The notes: generated from the letters alone by a model not told the origin. DNA of 41,638 nt from Pseudomonadota bacterium (GCA_021798575.1 JAJZGI010000014.1:1-41638); one strand, 5' to 3'. Shown: positions 27,987 to 36,998, numbered from the stretch's first letter. Numbers and translations: made by a program.

Positions 27987-28643
27987 ATGAAATTCTTCGT
28001 CGATACCGCTGAGATTTCTGAGATTCGCGAGCTGGCGGCCACCGGCCTGCTCGATGGCGTCACCACCAACCCCTCGCTGATCGCCAAATCCGGCCGCAAA
28101 TTCACCGAGGTGATCGCGGAGATCTGCGAGCTGGTCCCCGGCCCGGTGAGCGCCGAGGTCGCCGCGACGGAATATAAACAGATGCTGATGGAAGCCGCCG
28201 TGCTGCGGCGGATCGCCAAAAATGTCACGATCAAGGTGCCGCTGACGCAGGATGGCCTGCGCGCCTGCCACGTGCTGCGCCAGGAGGGAGTGATGGTGAA
28301 CGTGACGCTCTGCTTCTCCGCCGCCCAGGCGCTGCTCGCGGCCAAGGCCGGTGCCAGCTTCATCTCGCCCTTCGTCGGCCGGCTGGATGATATCGGCATG
28401 AACGGCATGGATCTGATCGCCGATATCGTGCAGATCTACGCCAACTATCCCGCCATCAAAACCGAGGTCCTGGTCGCCTCCATCCGTAACCCGGTGCATC
28501 TGATCGAGGCGGCGAAGATGGGCGCCGATGTCGCCACCATTCCACCCTCGGTGATCAAGCAGCTCTATACCCACCCGCTGACCGACAAAGGCCTGGCGGT
28601 GTTTCTGGAGGACTGGGCGAAGACCGGGCAGAGCATTGTCTGA
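27987..28643 (+). CDS. Transaldolase-like fructose-6-phosphate aldolase
   Basis: A 218-aa class I aldolase of the TalC/FSA subfamily of transaldolases. The Schiff-base Lys is Lys83 in [11 protein letters not shown]. Other family stretches are [40 protein letters not shown] and the C-terminal HPLTDKGL. The short form covers both true fructose-6-phosphate aldolases and transaldolases; a strict choice cannot be made here. A good ribosome-binding site (ggaaag) precedes the ATG. It overlaps xerC by 8 bp. Confidence 0.92.
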   Translation: MKFFVDTAEISEIRELAATGLLDGVTTNPSLIAKSGRKFTEVIAEICELVPGPVSAEVAATEYKQMLMEAAVLRRIAKNVTIKVPLTQDGLRACHVLRQEGVMVNVTLCFSAAQALLAAKAGASFISPFVGRLDDIGMNGMDLIADIVQIYANYPAIKTEVLVASIRNPVHLIEAAKMGADVATIPPSVIKQLYTHPLTDKGLAVFLEDWAKTGQSIV

Positions 28644-29538
28644 GCCACTCGCCGCCGCGTTCCTCGCCTGGCTGGGCGGGGAGCGCCGCGCGGCAGCCAA
28701 AACACTCGAGACCTATGGGCGGGATATCCACGCCTTCCTGGGTTTTTGTGGCCGCCATGTCGGCGGTGAGCCGGATATCGCGATGCTGCGCGGCCTGCGC
28801 ACCGCGGATTTCCGCGCCTGGATCGCCGCCGAGGCCAAGGCCGGTTCGGGCAACGCCACGCGCGCGCGCAAGCTCTCCGCGATCAAGACCTTTTTCACCT
28901 TCCTGCGCCGCCGCCACGGGGTGGATGGCGCGGCCCTGGCGCTCATCACCCGGCCACGGCGCGCGCCACCGTTGCCGCGCGCGCTGAACCTGGTGGATGC
29001 GCGCAAGGTGGCGGAGGATATCGGGGAAGGGCACGATATCGCCTGGATGCAGGCGCGCGACACTGCGTTGATGCTGCTGCTCTATGGCGCCGGCTTGCGG
29101 ATCAACGAGGCGCTGTCCCTCAACGCGGCGGACATGCCCGCCGCCGATGACGCGCTACGTGTGACCGGCAAGGGCAACAAGCAGCGGATTGTCCCGCTGC
29201 TGCCGGTGGTGCGCGAGGCGTTGGCCGCCTACCTCAGCCTGCACCCGGCCACAACGCGTGACACGCCGATCTTCCGTGGCCTGCGCGGCGGGCGGCTGAA
29301 CGCCGGGGTGGTGCAGCGGCAGTTGCGGGACTTCCGCCGGCTGAACAATCTGCCGGAGCACGCCACACCGCACGCGCTGCGGCATTCCTTCGCGACACAT
29401 CTGCTGGCGGGCGGGGGGGATCTACGGGCGATCCAGGAGCTGCTCGGCCATGCCAGCCTCTCGACGACCCAGCGCTACACCGATGTGGACGATGCCGAGC
29501 TGCTAGAGGTGTGGCGCCGGGCACACCCGAGGGCTTAG
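28636..29538 (+). CDS. xerC: Tyrosine recombinase XerC
   Basis: A 300-aa tyrosine recombinase; XerC with XerD resolves chromosome dimers at dif. The N-terminal SAM-like core-binding domain covers about residues 1-95 and the catalytic domain about 115-300. Catalytic residues are all present: Arg155 ([10 protein letters not shown]), Lys in GKGNKQR (179/182), His246 and Arg249 ([11 protein letters not shown]), His272 (LLGHASL) and the nucleophile Tyr281 (TQRYTDV). The start is TTG at 28636, overlapping the aldolase gene end. Housekeeping context supports XerC rather than a mobile-element integrase, though no dif site was identified. Confidence 0.91.
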   Translation: MSEPLAAAFLAWLGGERRAAAKTLETYGRDIHAFLGFCGRHVGGEPDIAMLRGLRTADFRAWIAAEAKAGSGNATRARKLSAIKTFFTFLRRRHGVDGAALALITRPRRAPPLPRALNLVDARKVAEDIGEGHDIAWMQARDTALMLLLYGAGLRINEALSLNAADMPAADDALRVTGKGNKQRIVPLLPVVREALAAYLSLHPATTRDTPIFRGLRGGRLNAGVVQRQLRDFRRLNNLPEHATPHALRHSFATHLLAGGGDLRAIQELLGHASLSTTQRYTDVDDAELLEVWRRAHPRA

Positions 29539-29566
29539 AGCCTGATCGTTGAGTTAGATCGATAGT

Positions 29567-31671
29567 CTATTTGACGTCAGAGTCAGTTAATATTTTGTCA
29601 AAAATCTTTATGTGGTGGGCAACAAATTCAGGTTGCAGGTGTAGGCCATCAGCGAATTTTGGCTTACCATGATCGAAAAAAGCCGAACAGCTTGGGCCAT
29701 CTCCGCAAACATTTTGTAGCGGATTAAGGATTTTTGCGCCCGTCGCATCAGCAATTTCCGCCAGGCGGTGATTTGTCATGGCGTTGGCTTGCATGAGCCT
29801 TTGGAGCAGCACTCCTTTGAATACGTTGCTGTCAATTTTATAGCCTATGGGCGAACGGATAATCATACCGGCTGGATTGAACCGATCGTCGGATACCGGT
29901 TCCAACACGAGATATACACGGTGATGACTTTGAACCAAGCAGCTGACTTCATCGGTGAGATTAGCGTAAAAGTTGTTAATAGAGCTCGTGCTGCCATCCA
30001 TTGGCAGGCGTTTGCCGTTACGCTCGATGTCGATGTCGTTGTCGATGTTGGAATTTTGATATCCAGCCCAAAATGCACCGATCACAATCGTTTTTATTTG
30101 TTTTTGGGAAATAACGCTCGCCTCGACCGATTGTAGATGATTGCACATGGCAAACAGCCCGTTACGGATCACACCGGGGACTGGCGCGCAGCTGGGTCCG
30201 ACAACGAAGTATGCGGTTTTTTTCAACCGTCCCTGATCGAGCAATTCCTGAACGCGCGGGCCGTATTGATAGATTGTACTGTCGCCGACGAACAAAACCG
30301 AGCCCTTGCCGTGACCGAGACGCGAGACTGTTATTCCATTGATTTTTTGAACCTGCATGCTCGGAGTCGATTTGAAAATGCCATTGCCGATTGCAGCGTT
30401 GATCTTGGAAACACTTAGGTATGGGACGGAACGATAACGCTCTGGAAATCCCTGTGCCCACCACGTCGTTATGCCAGCGACTCCCATAGCGACCGTGAGC
30501 GTGACGAGTATGATGGTGTTGCGACGTCGGTTGTGGCCAAAACGCAATGGCCGTTCGACAAATCGATAGGTAAGCCATGCCAGTAGAATACTGAGCGCGA
30601 TCAGGCAGATCACCAGAAATACTTTTAGGGGCCGCCCATGGTCGATGATGTAGGCGAACGAGATTAGTGGCCAATGCCAGAGATATAGCGGGTAGCTGAT
30701 CAAACCAATGAAAACAGCAGACTGGTCGCTCAGCACTATTCGATTGATTAACGCCGCAGGACCCGTGGCGATTAGCATTAGCGCGCCCGCGACCGGGAGC
30801 ATCACTAAGCCGCCGGGAAACAGCATGGTTCGGTTCATGAGAATTACCGATCCCAAAATCAAAAAGAATCCGAGCAGCGAGATGATATCGGCGCGCCGGG
30901 ATGGTTCTATCGTCCGATTTGAGTCGGTGAAGCCAAACTGTTCAGGTGCGTACAGCGTGATCCAGGCAAGGATAGCACCCGAGTCGAGTTCCCAGAGGCG
31001 TGTTAGCGGTGAATAAAAATCGGCGGTTTCGTAGTGAGTGACGATCGCAAGGCTGAATGCCAAAGAGGCGACCCAGGTAAGCAGTAAAAATGTCAGGCTG
31101 GTCGCACGCCGCCGATGAAACACCCATAGAGCGACCGGCCAAATGATGTAGAACTGTTCCTCGACGCCGAGCGACCATAGATGCAGCAGTGGTTTGGTAA
31201 TCGAGGCTTGATCAAAATAGCCAGCCTCGTGCCAGAGCAGTAAATTGGAAACGAACCCCCCCCCCCCGCGATACTGAGGCCGAGCAAAGCCCGCTCGCTT
31301 GGTAGAAGAACGACGAATCCATAGGTGAAGCAGGCGAAAAGAATAACCAGCAGAGAAGGAAAAATGCGCCGAATACGTTTGCCATAAAAGTCGCCGAAAC
31401 TGAAATTCCCAACTTCGATCTTCCTGAAAATATTTGCAGAGATCAAAAAGCCAGAAATCACAAAAAATACATCGACGCCAACGAATCCTCCCGCGAAGAC
31501 GGTCGGAAATCCGTGATACAAAATGACGGAAATGACAGCGAACGCCCGTAGACCGTCTATATCAGGGCGATACGGCGTATCATCGGCGTCCTGCATGTTG
31601 AATTTTTTATTTTGCGCAGGTTTTTCATAGAGTAGTTGCAATATTATATCCAGGATATGATCGTTAAACAT
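29567..31671 (-). pseudogene. Acyltransferase-3 / SGNH fusion (OafA-like), frameshifted at a G-tract
   Basis: The gene encodes an OafA/YrhL-type protein that O-acetylates cell-surface polysaccharide. The N-terminal part (from 31671, or ATG 31596) starts YRPDIDGLRAFAVISVILYH with the catalytic His of acyltransferase-3 and many membrane helices. The C-terminal part has an SGNH esterase-like domain with LFVGDST and a late DGLH. The reading frame breaks at a run of 12 G on the coding strand (31256-31267). Before it the frame reads RALLGLSIAGGGG; after a one-base shift it continues FVSNLLLWHEAGYFD. With 13 G the product would be 701 aa, with 10 G 700 aa. The region is visibly less GC-rich than its neighbours, pointing to transfer. 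It may be a switchable gene rather than a dead one, or a sequencing error. Confidence 0.85.
31256..31267. repeat. Homopolymer run of 12 C (G on the coding strand)
   Basis: Twelve consecutive C on the plus strand lie within the acyltransferase gene and put its two halves out of frame. Long G/C runs inside coding sequence are a classic slippage site; one extra base, or two fewer, would restore the frame. This length is also prone to sequencing error. Confidence 0.95.
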
Positions 31672-31725
31672 GCGATTAGTTTATGAAGCTTTTTTGGCAA
31701 TTAGCCAAGCCGTTTTTTATCGGAA

Positions 31726-32568
31726 TCACGCCACCAGGCGTAGTTTCACCGGCGGCAGTTTGATCGCGCTGATCAGGGCGCGGACCTCGGTTCGCGCGGC
31801 GATATGCGAGAGCCCGAGCGCGATGCCGATATTGGCCTCCCGCACATCCATCAGCGTCAGCCCCTGCAAATATAATTCGCGGAAGATCACGCGCTCGCCA
31901 AAGCCTTTCAGCGTACGGAAGCCGATGCGCTTGGCCAGCGTGTCCAATGTCTCGCCCACGTCGCGCTTGTTGCGCGCCTCGGAGGCGGCAAGGCGGTTGC
32001 GCATCACGATCCAGTCCATCCGGCCGTGGTCCCGCGTGAAGCGCTGCTTGCGCGCCTCCCACACCATCTCGGAATAGATGCTGGGGTTGATGATCTCGTG
32101 GTTGTCTGGGTCGACCTTCGCCAGCATCGAGAAATCCACGAAACTATCGTTGATCGGCGTGATCAGCGTGTCCGCCTGGGCGTGGCCATAGCGGGACAGG
32201 TAGGTATCCGCGCCCGGGCAGTCGATCACGATGATATCGGCCCCGGCGGCGGCAAGTTCGTTGAAGGCGATATCGAATCGCTCCCGCTCCTGCGCCTCCA
32301 CCTCCAGCCGATGATCCAGCGTGGAGCGGTGGACCGAACGGAAATCCGGCAGCGGCAGGGGGATGTTCTTGCTGTCCACGAAATGTTGCCGCGCCGCCAG
32401 CGTGCCAGCCAGCGTGCCCTGCCGAGCGTCCAGGTCCATCGCGCCCACGCGGTGGCCGTCACGCAGCAGCGAGACGATGATATGGATGGCCGTGGTGGAT
32501 TTCCCGGAGCCACCTTTCTCATTGCCCAGAACGATCACATAGGGGCGTGCCTGGGCCGTGATGGTCAT
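31726..32568 (-). CDS. mipZ: Division plane positioning ATPase MipZ
   Basis: A 280-aa ParA/MinD-type ATPase. In alphaproteobacteria MipZ forms a gradient from ParB at the poles and blocks FtsZ assembly away from midcell. The deviant Walker A motif GNEKGGSGKSTTA is at residues 15-27, followed by RVGAMDLDARQGTLA (MipZ-type switch region) and IIVIDCPGADT. The YVIVLGNEKGG start and the VDFSMLAKVDPDNHEI segment fit MipZ better than plasmid ParA. No parB adjoins, also usual for mipZ. The ATG has cggag 8 bp upstream, and three GANTC sites lie in its promoter region. Confidence 0.9.
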   Translation of the reverse strand: MTITAQARPYVIVLGNEKGGSGKSTTAIHIIVSLLRDGHRVGAMDLDARQGTLAGTLAARQHFVDSKNIPLPLPDFRSVHRSTLDHRLEVEAQERERFDIAFNELAAAGADIIVIDCPGADTYLSRYGHAQADTLITPINDSFVDFSMLAKVDPDNHEIINPSIYSEMVWEARKQRFTRDHGRMDWIVMRNRLAASEARNKRDVGETLDTLAKRIGFRTLKGFGERVIFRELYLQGLTLMDVREANIGIALGLSHIAARTEVRALISAIKLPPVKLRLVA

Positions 32569-32580
32569 GCGCTGAACTCC

Positions 32581-32620
32581 GACTCGGTTAGGAGTCGCAG
32601 CTTAATCGTGGAGCCGATTC
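32581..32620. promoter_or_regulatory. Cluster of three GANTC (CcrM) sites upstream of mipZ
   Basis: GACTC at 32581-32585, GAGTC at 32592-32596 and GATTC at 32616-32620 lie within 40 bp, starting 12 bp before the mipZ ATG. GANTC is the target of the alphaproteobacterial cell-cycle methylase CcrM. In Caulobacter, mipZ is among the genes whose promoters respond to this methylation through GcrA. The first two sites are also arms of a small inverted repeat (CGACTC/GAGTCG). Confidence 0.7.
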
Positions 32621-32641
32621 GGGTGAAGCAGAAAGCATTGA

Positions 32642-33187
32642 TCAGCCTAGTTTTACCCGCGCCGCGAAGGCCAGGAAGGTCTCCAGCATTTTGCCCAGGA
32701 ACTCCCGCGTGGCGGCATCCTCCAGCCCTTCATCGGTGAATTTCTGTCCGCCATTGCCGATGAACACTTCGGGCTGGGTGAGCAGTTGCACGCTCAGTAC
32801 CCCCAGCGTGTGGCGCAGCGGATATTGCCCGCGAGAGGTGCCAAGCGCCCCGGGACTGACACCGATGATGGAAGCGGGCTTGCCCTTGAACACGCTGGCC
32901 GGGCGTGAGCCCCAGTCGATGGCGTTTTTCAGCGGCGCGGGGATCGAGGCGTTATACTCCGGCGTCGCGAAGAGGAGCGCATCGGCGCCCCGAATTTGCG
33001 CACGCAACCGCTCTACCGGCTCGGGCAATCTGCCATCCTGCTCGAGATCCTCGTTCATCAGCGGCAGGTCGCCGATGCCAGCAATCTCCAGACAATGCCC
33101 GGCGGGGAGCAGTGCCTGCACGGCACGGAGCGCCGCGGTGTTCAGCGAGTTCTTACGCAGGCTGCCCGAAATGCCTAGGATTTTCAT
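32642..33187 (-). CDS. NADPH-dependent FMN reductase family protein
   Basis: A 181-aa flavodoxin-fold oxidoreductase of the NADPH-dependent FMN reductase family (ArsH/ChrR/azoreductase-like). The FMN phosphate loop is GISGSLRKNSLNTAAL near the N-terminus, and FATPEYNASIPAPLKNAIDW is the flavin-ring binding stretch typical of the ChrR/YieF group, quinone and chromate reductases. It lies 8 bp downstream of the nitronate-monooxygenase-like gene on the same strand, so the two flavoproteins are probably co-transcribed. The true substrate is unknown. Confidence 0.88.
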   Translation of the reverse strand: MKILGISGSLRKNSLNTAALRAVQALLPAGHCLEIAGIGDLPLMNEDLEQDGRLPEPVERLRAQIRGADALLFATPEYNASIPAPLKNAIDWGSRPASVFKGKPASIIGVSPGALGTSRGQYPLRHTLGVLSVQLLTQPEVFIGNGGQKFTDEGLEDAATREFLGKMLETFLAFAARVKLG

Positions 33188-33195
33188 GAACGGCC

Positions 33196-34611
33196 TTATT
33201 TCCCGGTGAGGATGCGCTCCACCAGTTCGCGCACGGTGGGGATGAAGCCGTTGGAATAGAATGAATCCGTGGCGAAGCGGAAGGCGTTATGCCCGGCGAA
33301 CATCAGATTATGATCCAGCGCCGCCTCATCCTCCGGGTTGGCGTGGGCGATGTTCTGGAGCGTCTTCTGGATGCAGAAGCTGCGCGGATCGGCCTTTCTG
33401 CCATTGTCGTAGCTGGGGCCCTCCTGGCTCCAGTTCGAGAAGCGGCATTGGGTGAGGCAGCCCATGCAGTTCACCTGGTCGACATGGATCTCCTCCGCTT
33501 TCTCGGGGGCGACGAACACCAGGGTCGAATCGGGCGTGCGCAGCGCATCGGTAAAGCCGGCGTCCTCCCAGTCCTTCACCCGGGCGTAGTCCGGCGCGGT
33601 GAGATAGACCGAGCGTTTGCGCGCACCCACGCCGTACTCCACCAGATGCTCGCCCACGGGCTCGGGCGAATAGGCCACCTGCCGCTCATTGCGGCCGCGC
33701 AGCTCCTGGATGAAGTCGTTATTCACCGCCGAGGAGTAGAACCCGGTGGGGGAGAATTTATTCAGGAACACATCCCCGGGCTTGAGGCTGCGCAGCCGCT
33801 CCTTCCAGCTCGCCGGAATCGGGCTCTCCTTGGTGAGCAACGGGCGGGTGCCGAACTGGAACGCGACGGGGCCAAGCTCCGGATTGTCGATCCAATCCTC
33901 CCACTCCTCCAGCGCCCAGACGCCGCCCGCCATGATGATCGGCGTCTCGCCCAGGCCGAACTCGCGCATGATCTTGCGCAGCGCCAGCACGCGCGGGTAG
34001 GGGGATTCCGGCTTCTGCGGGTCCTCGCTGTTGGAGAGGCCGTTATGCCCGCCCGCCAGCCATGGGTCCTCATAGACCACGCCACCCATGAGGTCCGCCG
34101 CCTTGGAGTAGGCGCGGCGCCACAGCGCCGAGAAGGCGCGGCCCGAGGAGACGATGGGGTAGTAGTGTACGTTGAAGCGCGCCGCGATGTCCGCCAGCCG
34201 GTAGGGCATCCCAGCACCACAGGTGATGCCGTTCACGATGCCCTTGGTGCGCTCCAGAATGCCGGTGATCACGCGCTCGGCGCCGCCCATCTCCCATAAT
34301 ATATTGGCGTGGATACGGCCCTTGCCGCCGGAGATCTCATAGGCGCGCTCGGCCTGGGCGACCCCGCCGTCGATGGCATAGGAGACCAGCTCCTCATGGC
34401 GCTCTCGCCGGGTTTTGCCGGAATAATGCTGCGGGATGGGCTGGCCCTGCACGTCGTAGCTGTCGGCGTTCACCGCCGAGAAGGTGCCGACCCCGCCGCC
34501 GGCGGCCCAGTGGCCGCAGGTCAGCCCGCTGGATACGGCGACACCCTTGCCGCCCTCAACCAGGGGAAGAACGTCGGTGCCGCCCATGCGAATGGCATTG
34601 ATAAGTTTCAT
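33196..34611 (-). CDS. Nitronate monooxygenase-like flavoprotein with C-terminal Cys cluster
   Basis: A 471-aa TIM-barrel flavoprotein of the 2-nitropropane dioxygenase / nitronate monooxygenase superfamily (FMN binding). Expected features: an N-terminal VLPLVEGGKGVAVSSG stretch, NGITCGAGMPYRL, HYYPIVSSGRAFSALWRR, the flavin-phosphate region MAGGVWALEEWEDW and FQFGTRPLLTKES. It is about 100 residues longer than typical nitronate monooxygenases. The extra C-terminal part carries CMGCLTQCRFSNW, a possible metal or Fe-S motif, plus a further Cys near RSFCIQKT. The proposed partner is the FMN reductase 8 bp downstream. It is divergent from pstS, 268 bp apart. The substrate is unknown and could be other than a nitronate. 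Confidence 0.82.
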   Translation of the reverse strand: MKLINAIRMGGTDVLPLVEGGKGVAVSSGLTCGHWAAGGGVGTFSAVNADSYDVQGQPIPQHYSGKTRRERHEELVSYAIDGGVAQAERAYEISGGKGRIHANILWEMGGAERVITGILERTKGIVNGITCGAGMPYRLADIAARFNVHYYPIVSSGRAFSALWRRAYSKAADLMGGVVYEDPWLAGGHNGLSNSEDPQKPESPYPRVLALRKIMREFGLGETPIIMAGGVWALEEWEDWIDNPELGPVAFQFGTRPLLTKESPIPASWKERLRSLKPGDVFLNKFSPTGFYSSAVNNDFIQELRGRNERQVAYSPEPVGEHLVEYGVGARKRSVYLTAPDYARVKDWEDAGFTDALRTPDSTLVFVAPEKAEEIHVDQVNCMGCLTQCRFSNWSQEGPSYDNGRKADPRSFCIQKTLQNIAHANPEDEAALDHNLMFAGHNAFRFATDSFYSNGFIPTVRELVERILTGK

Positions 34612-34635
34612 ACTGGTTCAAACCTTGGTTCGGCT

Positions 34636-34667
34636 GAGAGGCTGAGGGTAGGTTAATACAGCCTCTC
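34636..34667. promoter_or_regulatory. Inverted repeat in the nitronate monooxygenase / pstS gap
   Basis: GAGAGGCTG (34636-34644) and CAGCCTCTC (34659-34667) form nine perfect pairs around a 14-nt spacer, 25 bp upstream of the nitronate-monooxygenase-like ATG. It may be an operator or a 5' leader hairpin for that gene. No T-run follows. Confidence 0.5.
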
Positions 34668-34743
34668 TATTACCATATTGATACACGGCGTGAAGTGGCT
34701 GCGGATCACACACGCGCGAGCGGTGGGATGGGATGGCTTCAGG

Positions 34744-34770
34744 CCGTCATAAAATGTCATCAAACGACAA
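34744..34770 (+). promoter_or_regulatory. Pho-box-like direct repeats upstream of pstS
   Basis: CCGTCAT AAA ATGTCAT CAA ACGACAA gives three related heptamers, about 110 bp before the pstS start. The first two resemble the PhoB half-site CTGTCAT. The repeat period is 10 bp, one base shorter than the usual 11, so the match is imperfect. PhoB control of pstS under low phosphate is well known. Confidence 0.45.
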
Positions 34771-34879
34771 CACAAACCCGGTCGCCTTTAACATTTTCAT
34801 CGATTAGATGACGTAATTGTAAAGGGTTTCGCAGTCTTTCGGCTGGAAACCGGGATGCTTTCAACATGGGAGATTTATC

Positions 34880-35959
34880 GTGCATTTCAAGAAAAAGCTT
34901 AGCCGCTCCAACCTTTTGCGCGGCGGCGTCGCCGCGCTGGCGCTGGCTGCCGCCACCAGCATGGCCACGATAGCCCGGGCCGATACGGTAACACTTGTGG
35001 AGACCGGCTCCAGCCTGCTCTACCCGCTGTTCAACATCTGGGTGCCCGCTTTCACCACCGCCCATCCTGGTATCCAGCTCACCACCACCTCCACCGGCTC
35101 GGGCGCCGGCATCGCGGAGTCCATCAAGGGTCTGGTCCAGATCGGCGCCTCGGATGCGTATCTGTCCGACGGGATGGTCGCGAAAAACCCGAACATGCTG
35201 AGCATTCCGCTCGCGATCTCCGCGCAGTCCATCAACTACAACCTGCCCGGCCTGGATGGCCACCATCTCAAGCTCTCCGGCCCTGTGCTGGCGGGCATCT
35301 ATTCGGGCAGCATCACCAAATGGAATGACCCGAAGATCCAAGCGATGAACCCCGGCGTGGCGCTGCCCGACCATGTGATCATCCCGATCCACCGTGTCGA
35401 CGGCTCCGGCGATACCTTCATCTTCAGCCAGTATCTCGATAAATCCACCCCGAGCTGGCACAACAGCGTGGGTTATGGCACCTCGATCTCCTGGCCTGCG
35501 GTGCAGGGCGGGCTTGGCGCCAACGGCAACCCCGGCATGGTGAGCGCCGCGAGCCAGAACCCGTATTCCATCGCCTATATCGGCGTCAGCTTCAAATCCG
35601 AGATCGCGAAGGCCGGGCTCGGCACCGCGGAGCTGAAGAACGCGAGCGGCGACTTCGTGATGCTGACGCACAAGACCGTGAGCGCCGCGGCGGCCGCGCG
35701 GGTCGGCAAAACGCCGAAGGATGAGCGCATCAGCCTCGTGTTCGCCAAGGGCGCGGAGGCCTATCCGATCATCAACTATGAATACGCGATCATCAACACC
35801 TCTCAGCCGGATGCCGGCACCGCCAAGGCCGTGCGCACGTTCCTTACCTGGGCGCTGACCACCGGCAACGAATATAAATACGTCAGTCAGGTGAACTTCC
35901 TGCCGTTGCCGCCCGCCGTGGTGAGCCTCAGCAAGGCGCAGATCGCCCGCGTTCAGTAA
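34880..35959 (+). CDS. pstS: Phosphate ABC transporter substrate-binding protein
   Basis: A 359-aa periplasmic phosphate-binding protein. A Sec signal peptide with the twin-Lys N-terminus and hydrophobic core VAALALAAATSMATIA ends at ARA, cleaving before DTVTLVETG. Phosphate-contact regions are TGSSLLYPLF, STGSGAGIAES and HRVDGSGDTF. The start is GTG at 34880 with gggag at 34868-34872. It heads pstS-pstC-pstA. A Pho-box-like repeat is upstream and a strong hairpin follows the stop. Confidence 0.95.
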   Translation: MHFKKKLSRSNLLRGGVAALALAAATSMATIARADTVTLVETGSSLLYPLFNIWVPAFTTAHPGIQLTTTSTGSGAGIAESIKGLVQIGASDAYLSDGMVAKNPNMLSIPLAISAQSINYNLPGLDGHHLKLSGPVLAGIYSGSITKWNDPKIQAMNPGVALPDHVIIPIHRVDGSGDTFIFSQYLDKSTPSWHNSVGYGTSISWPAVQGGLGANGNPGMVSAASQNPYSIAYIGVSFKSEIAKAGLGTAELKNASGDFVMLTHKTVSAAAAARVGKTPKDERISLVFAKGAEAYPIINYEYAIINTSQPDAGTAKAVRTFLTWALTTGNEYKYVSQVNFLPLPPAVVSLSKAQIARVQ

Positions 35960-35976
35960 AAACCGCTGCGAGAATC

Positions 35977-36007
35977 TCACCCTTTCCGGCTTGGCCGGGA
36001 GGGGTGA
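35977..36007 (+). terminator. Hairpin between pstS and pstC (attenuator or mRNA stabiliser)
   Basis: In RNA, UCACCCUUUCCGG and CCGGGAGGGGUGA pair over 13 positions, two of them G-U, around a 5-nt loop. Only a short T stretch follows, so read-through into pstC is expected. Such hairpins after the binding-protein gene often protect its mRNA and raise its level over the permeases. Confidence 0.6.
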
Positions 36008-36026
36008 TTTCAGATAGGGTCAGGTC

Positions 36027-36998
36027 ATGGTATTCCGCCCATTCCGGACCAGCCTGTTGGTCCTCGCCTTGCTGATCCCGGCAGCGCTCGGCGCGGTCGT
36101 GCTGTTCCTCGCGATCTACGCCGGGGATGCCTTCACCTTCAACGGTTTGCGCTTCATTTTCGGCACCGTCTGGGACCTGGGTAATCTCTACGGCAATCCG
36201 GTCACGGTGCGCGGCGTCTCCGTGCCGCTGGGCGCGCATTATGGCGTGCTCGTCTTCATCATCGGTACCCTGCTCAGCTCCTTCATCGCCATCCTCATCG
36301 CGTTGCCGCTCAGCGTCGGCTGCGCCATCTTCCTGGCCGAGCAGGTGCCGGAAAAATTCCGCCCCGTGCTCGCCATGCTGGTGGAGCTCGTCGCGGTGGT
36401 GCCCAGCGTCGTGTTCGGCCTATGGGGTGTCGCCGTGCTCGTGCCGTTCATCGCCAAGGACATCGGCCCGGCGCTCTCGGCCACGCTGGGCTTCCTCCCC
36501 TTCTTCGCCGGTGGCGATACCGGCAGCGGCTACGGGCTGCTCGCCGCCTCGATGGTGCTGGCGCTGATGATCACGCCGATCATCGCCACCACGCTGCTGG
36601 ACGCGCTGCTCCAGGTACCCAGGGAAAATCGGGAAGCCGCCTTCGCGCTCGGCGCCACGCATTTCGAGGTCGTCTCCAAGGCGATGATGCCGATGGTGCG
36701 CACCACGCTGGTGGGCGGCGTCGTGCTGGCACTTGGCCGCGCGCTGGGGGAGACGATGGCGGTGCTCATGGTCTCAGGCGGTGCCATCAATATCCTGCCG
36801 CACAATATCTACAGCCCGGTCTCCACCATCGCCTCCTTCATCGTCTCGCAGCTGGACAGCGCCGAGCAGGACCCGACCAACATGGCGATCAAATCCCTGG
36901 CCGAGATCGCGCTCGTGCTGTTCGTCATCACGCTCGCAGTGAATGCGGGTGCGCGGCTGTTCACCACGGGGGTGGCCAATGTCCGCAACGCTAAATAG
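36027..36998 (+). CDS. pstC: Phosphate ABC transporter permease PstC
   Basis: A 323-aa inner-membrane permease with six predicted helices of the BPD-transport type. The EAA loop that contacts the ATPase is near VPRENREAAFALGATHFEVVSKAMMP. The periplasmic loop GLRFIFGTVWDLGN and FLAEQVPEKFRPVLAMLVELVAVVPSVVFGLWG-type stretch are characteristic of PstC. It overlaps pstA by 20 bp. Confidence 0.95.
   Translation: MVFRPFRTSLLVLALLIPAALGAVVLFLAIYAGDAFTFNGLRFIFGTVWDLGNLYGNPVTVRGVSVPLGAHYGVLVFIIGTLLSSFIAILIALPLSVGCAIFLAEQVPEKFRPVLAMLVELVAVVPSVVFGLWGVAVLVPFIAKDIGPALSATLGFLPFFAGGDTGSGYGLLAASMVLALMITPIIATTLLDALLQVPRENREAAFALGATHFEVVSKAMMPMVRTTLVGGVVLALGRALGETMAVLMVSGGAINILPHNIYSPVSTIASFIVSQLDSAEQDPTNMAIKSLAEIALVLFVITLAVNAGARLFTTGVANVRNAK

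Noticed and set aside
27944-28408. N-terminal extension of priA by 155 codons
   Set aside because: It is antisense to the aldolase gene and does not resemble PriA.
28636-29538. Integrase of a mobile element
   Set aside because: Coupled to a housekeeping gene, no att repeats or phage genes nearby, and length and motifs fit XerC.
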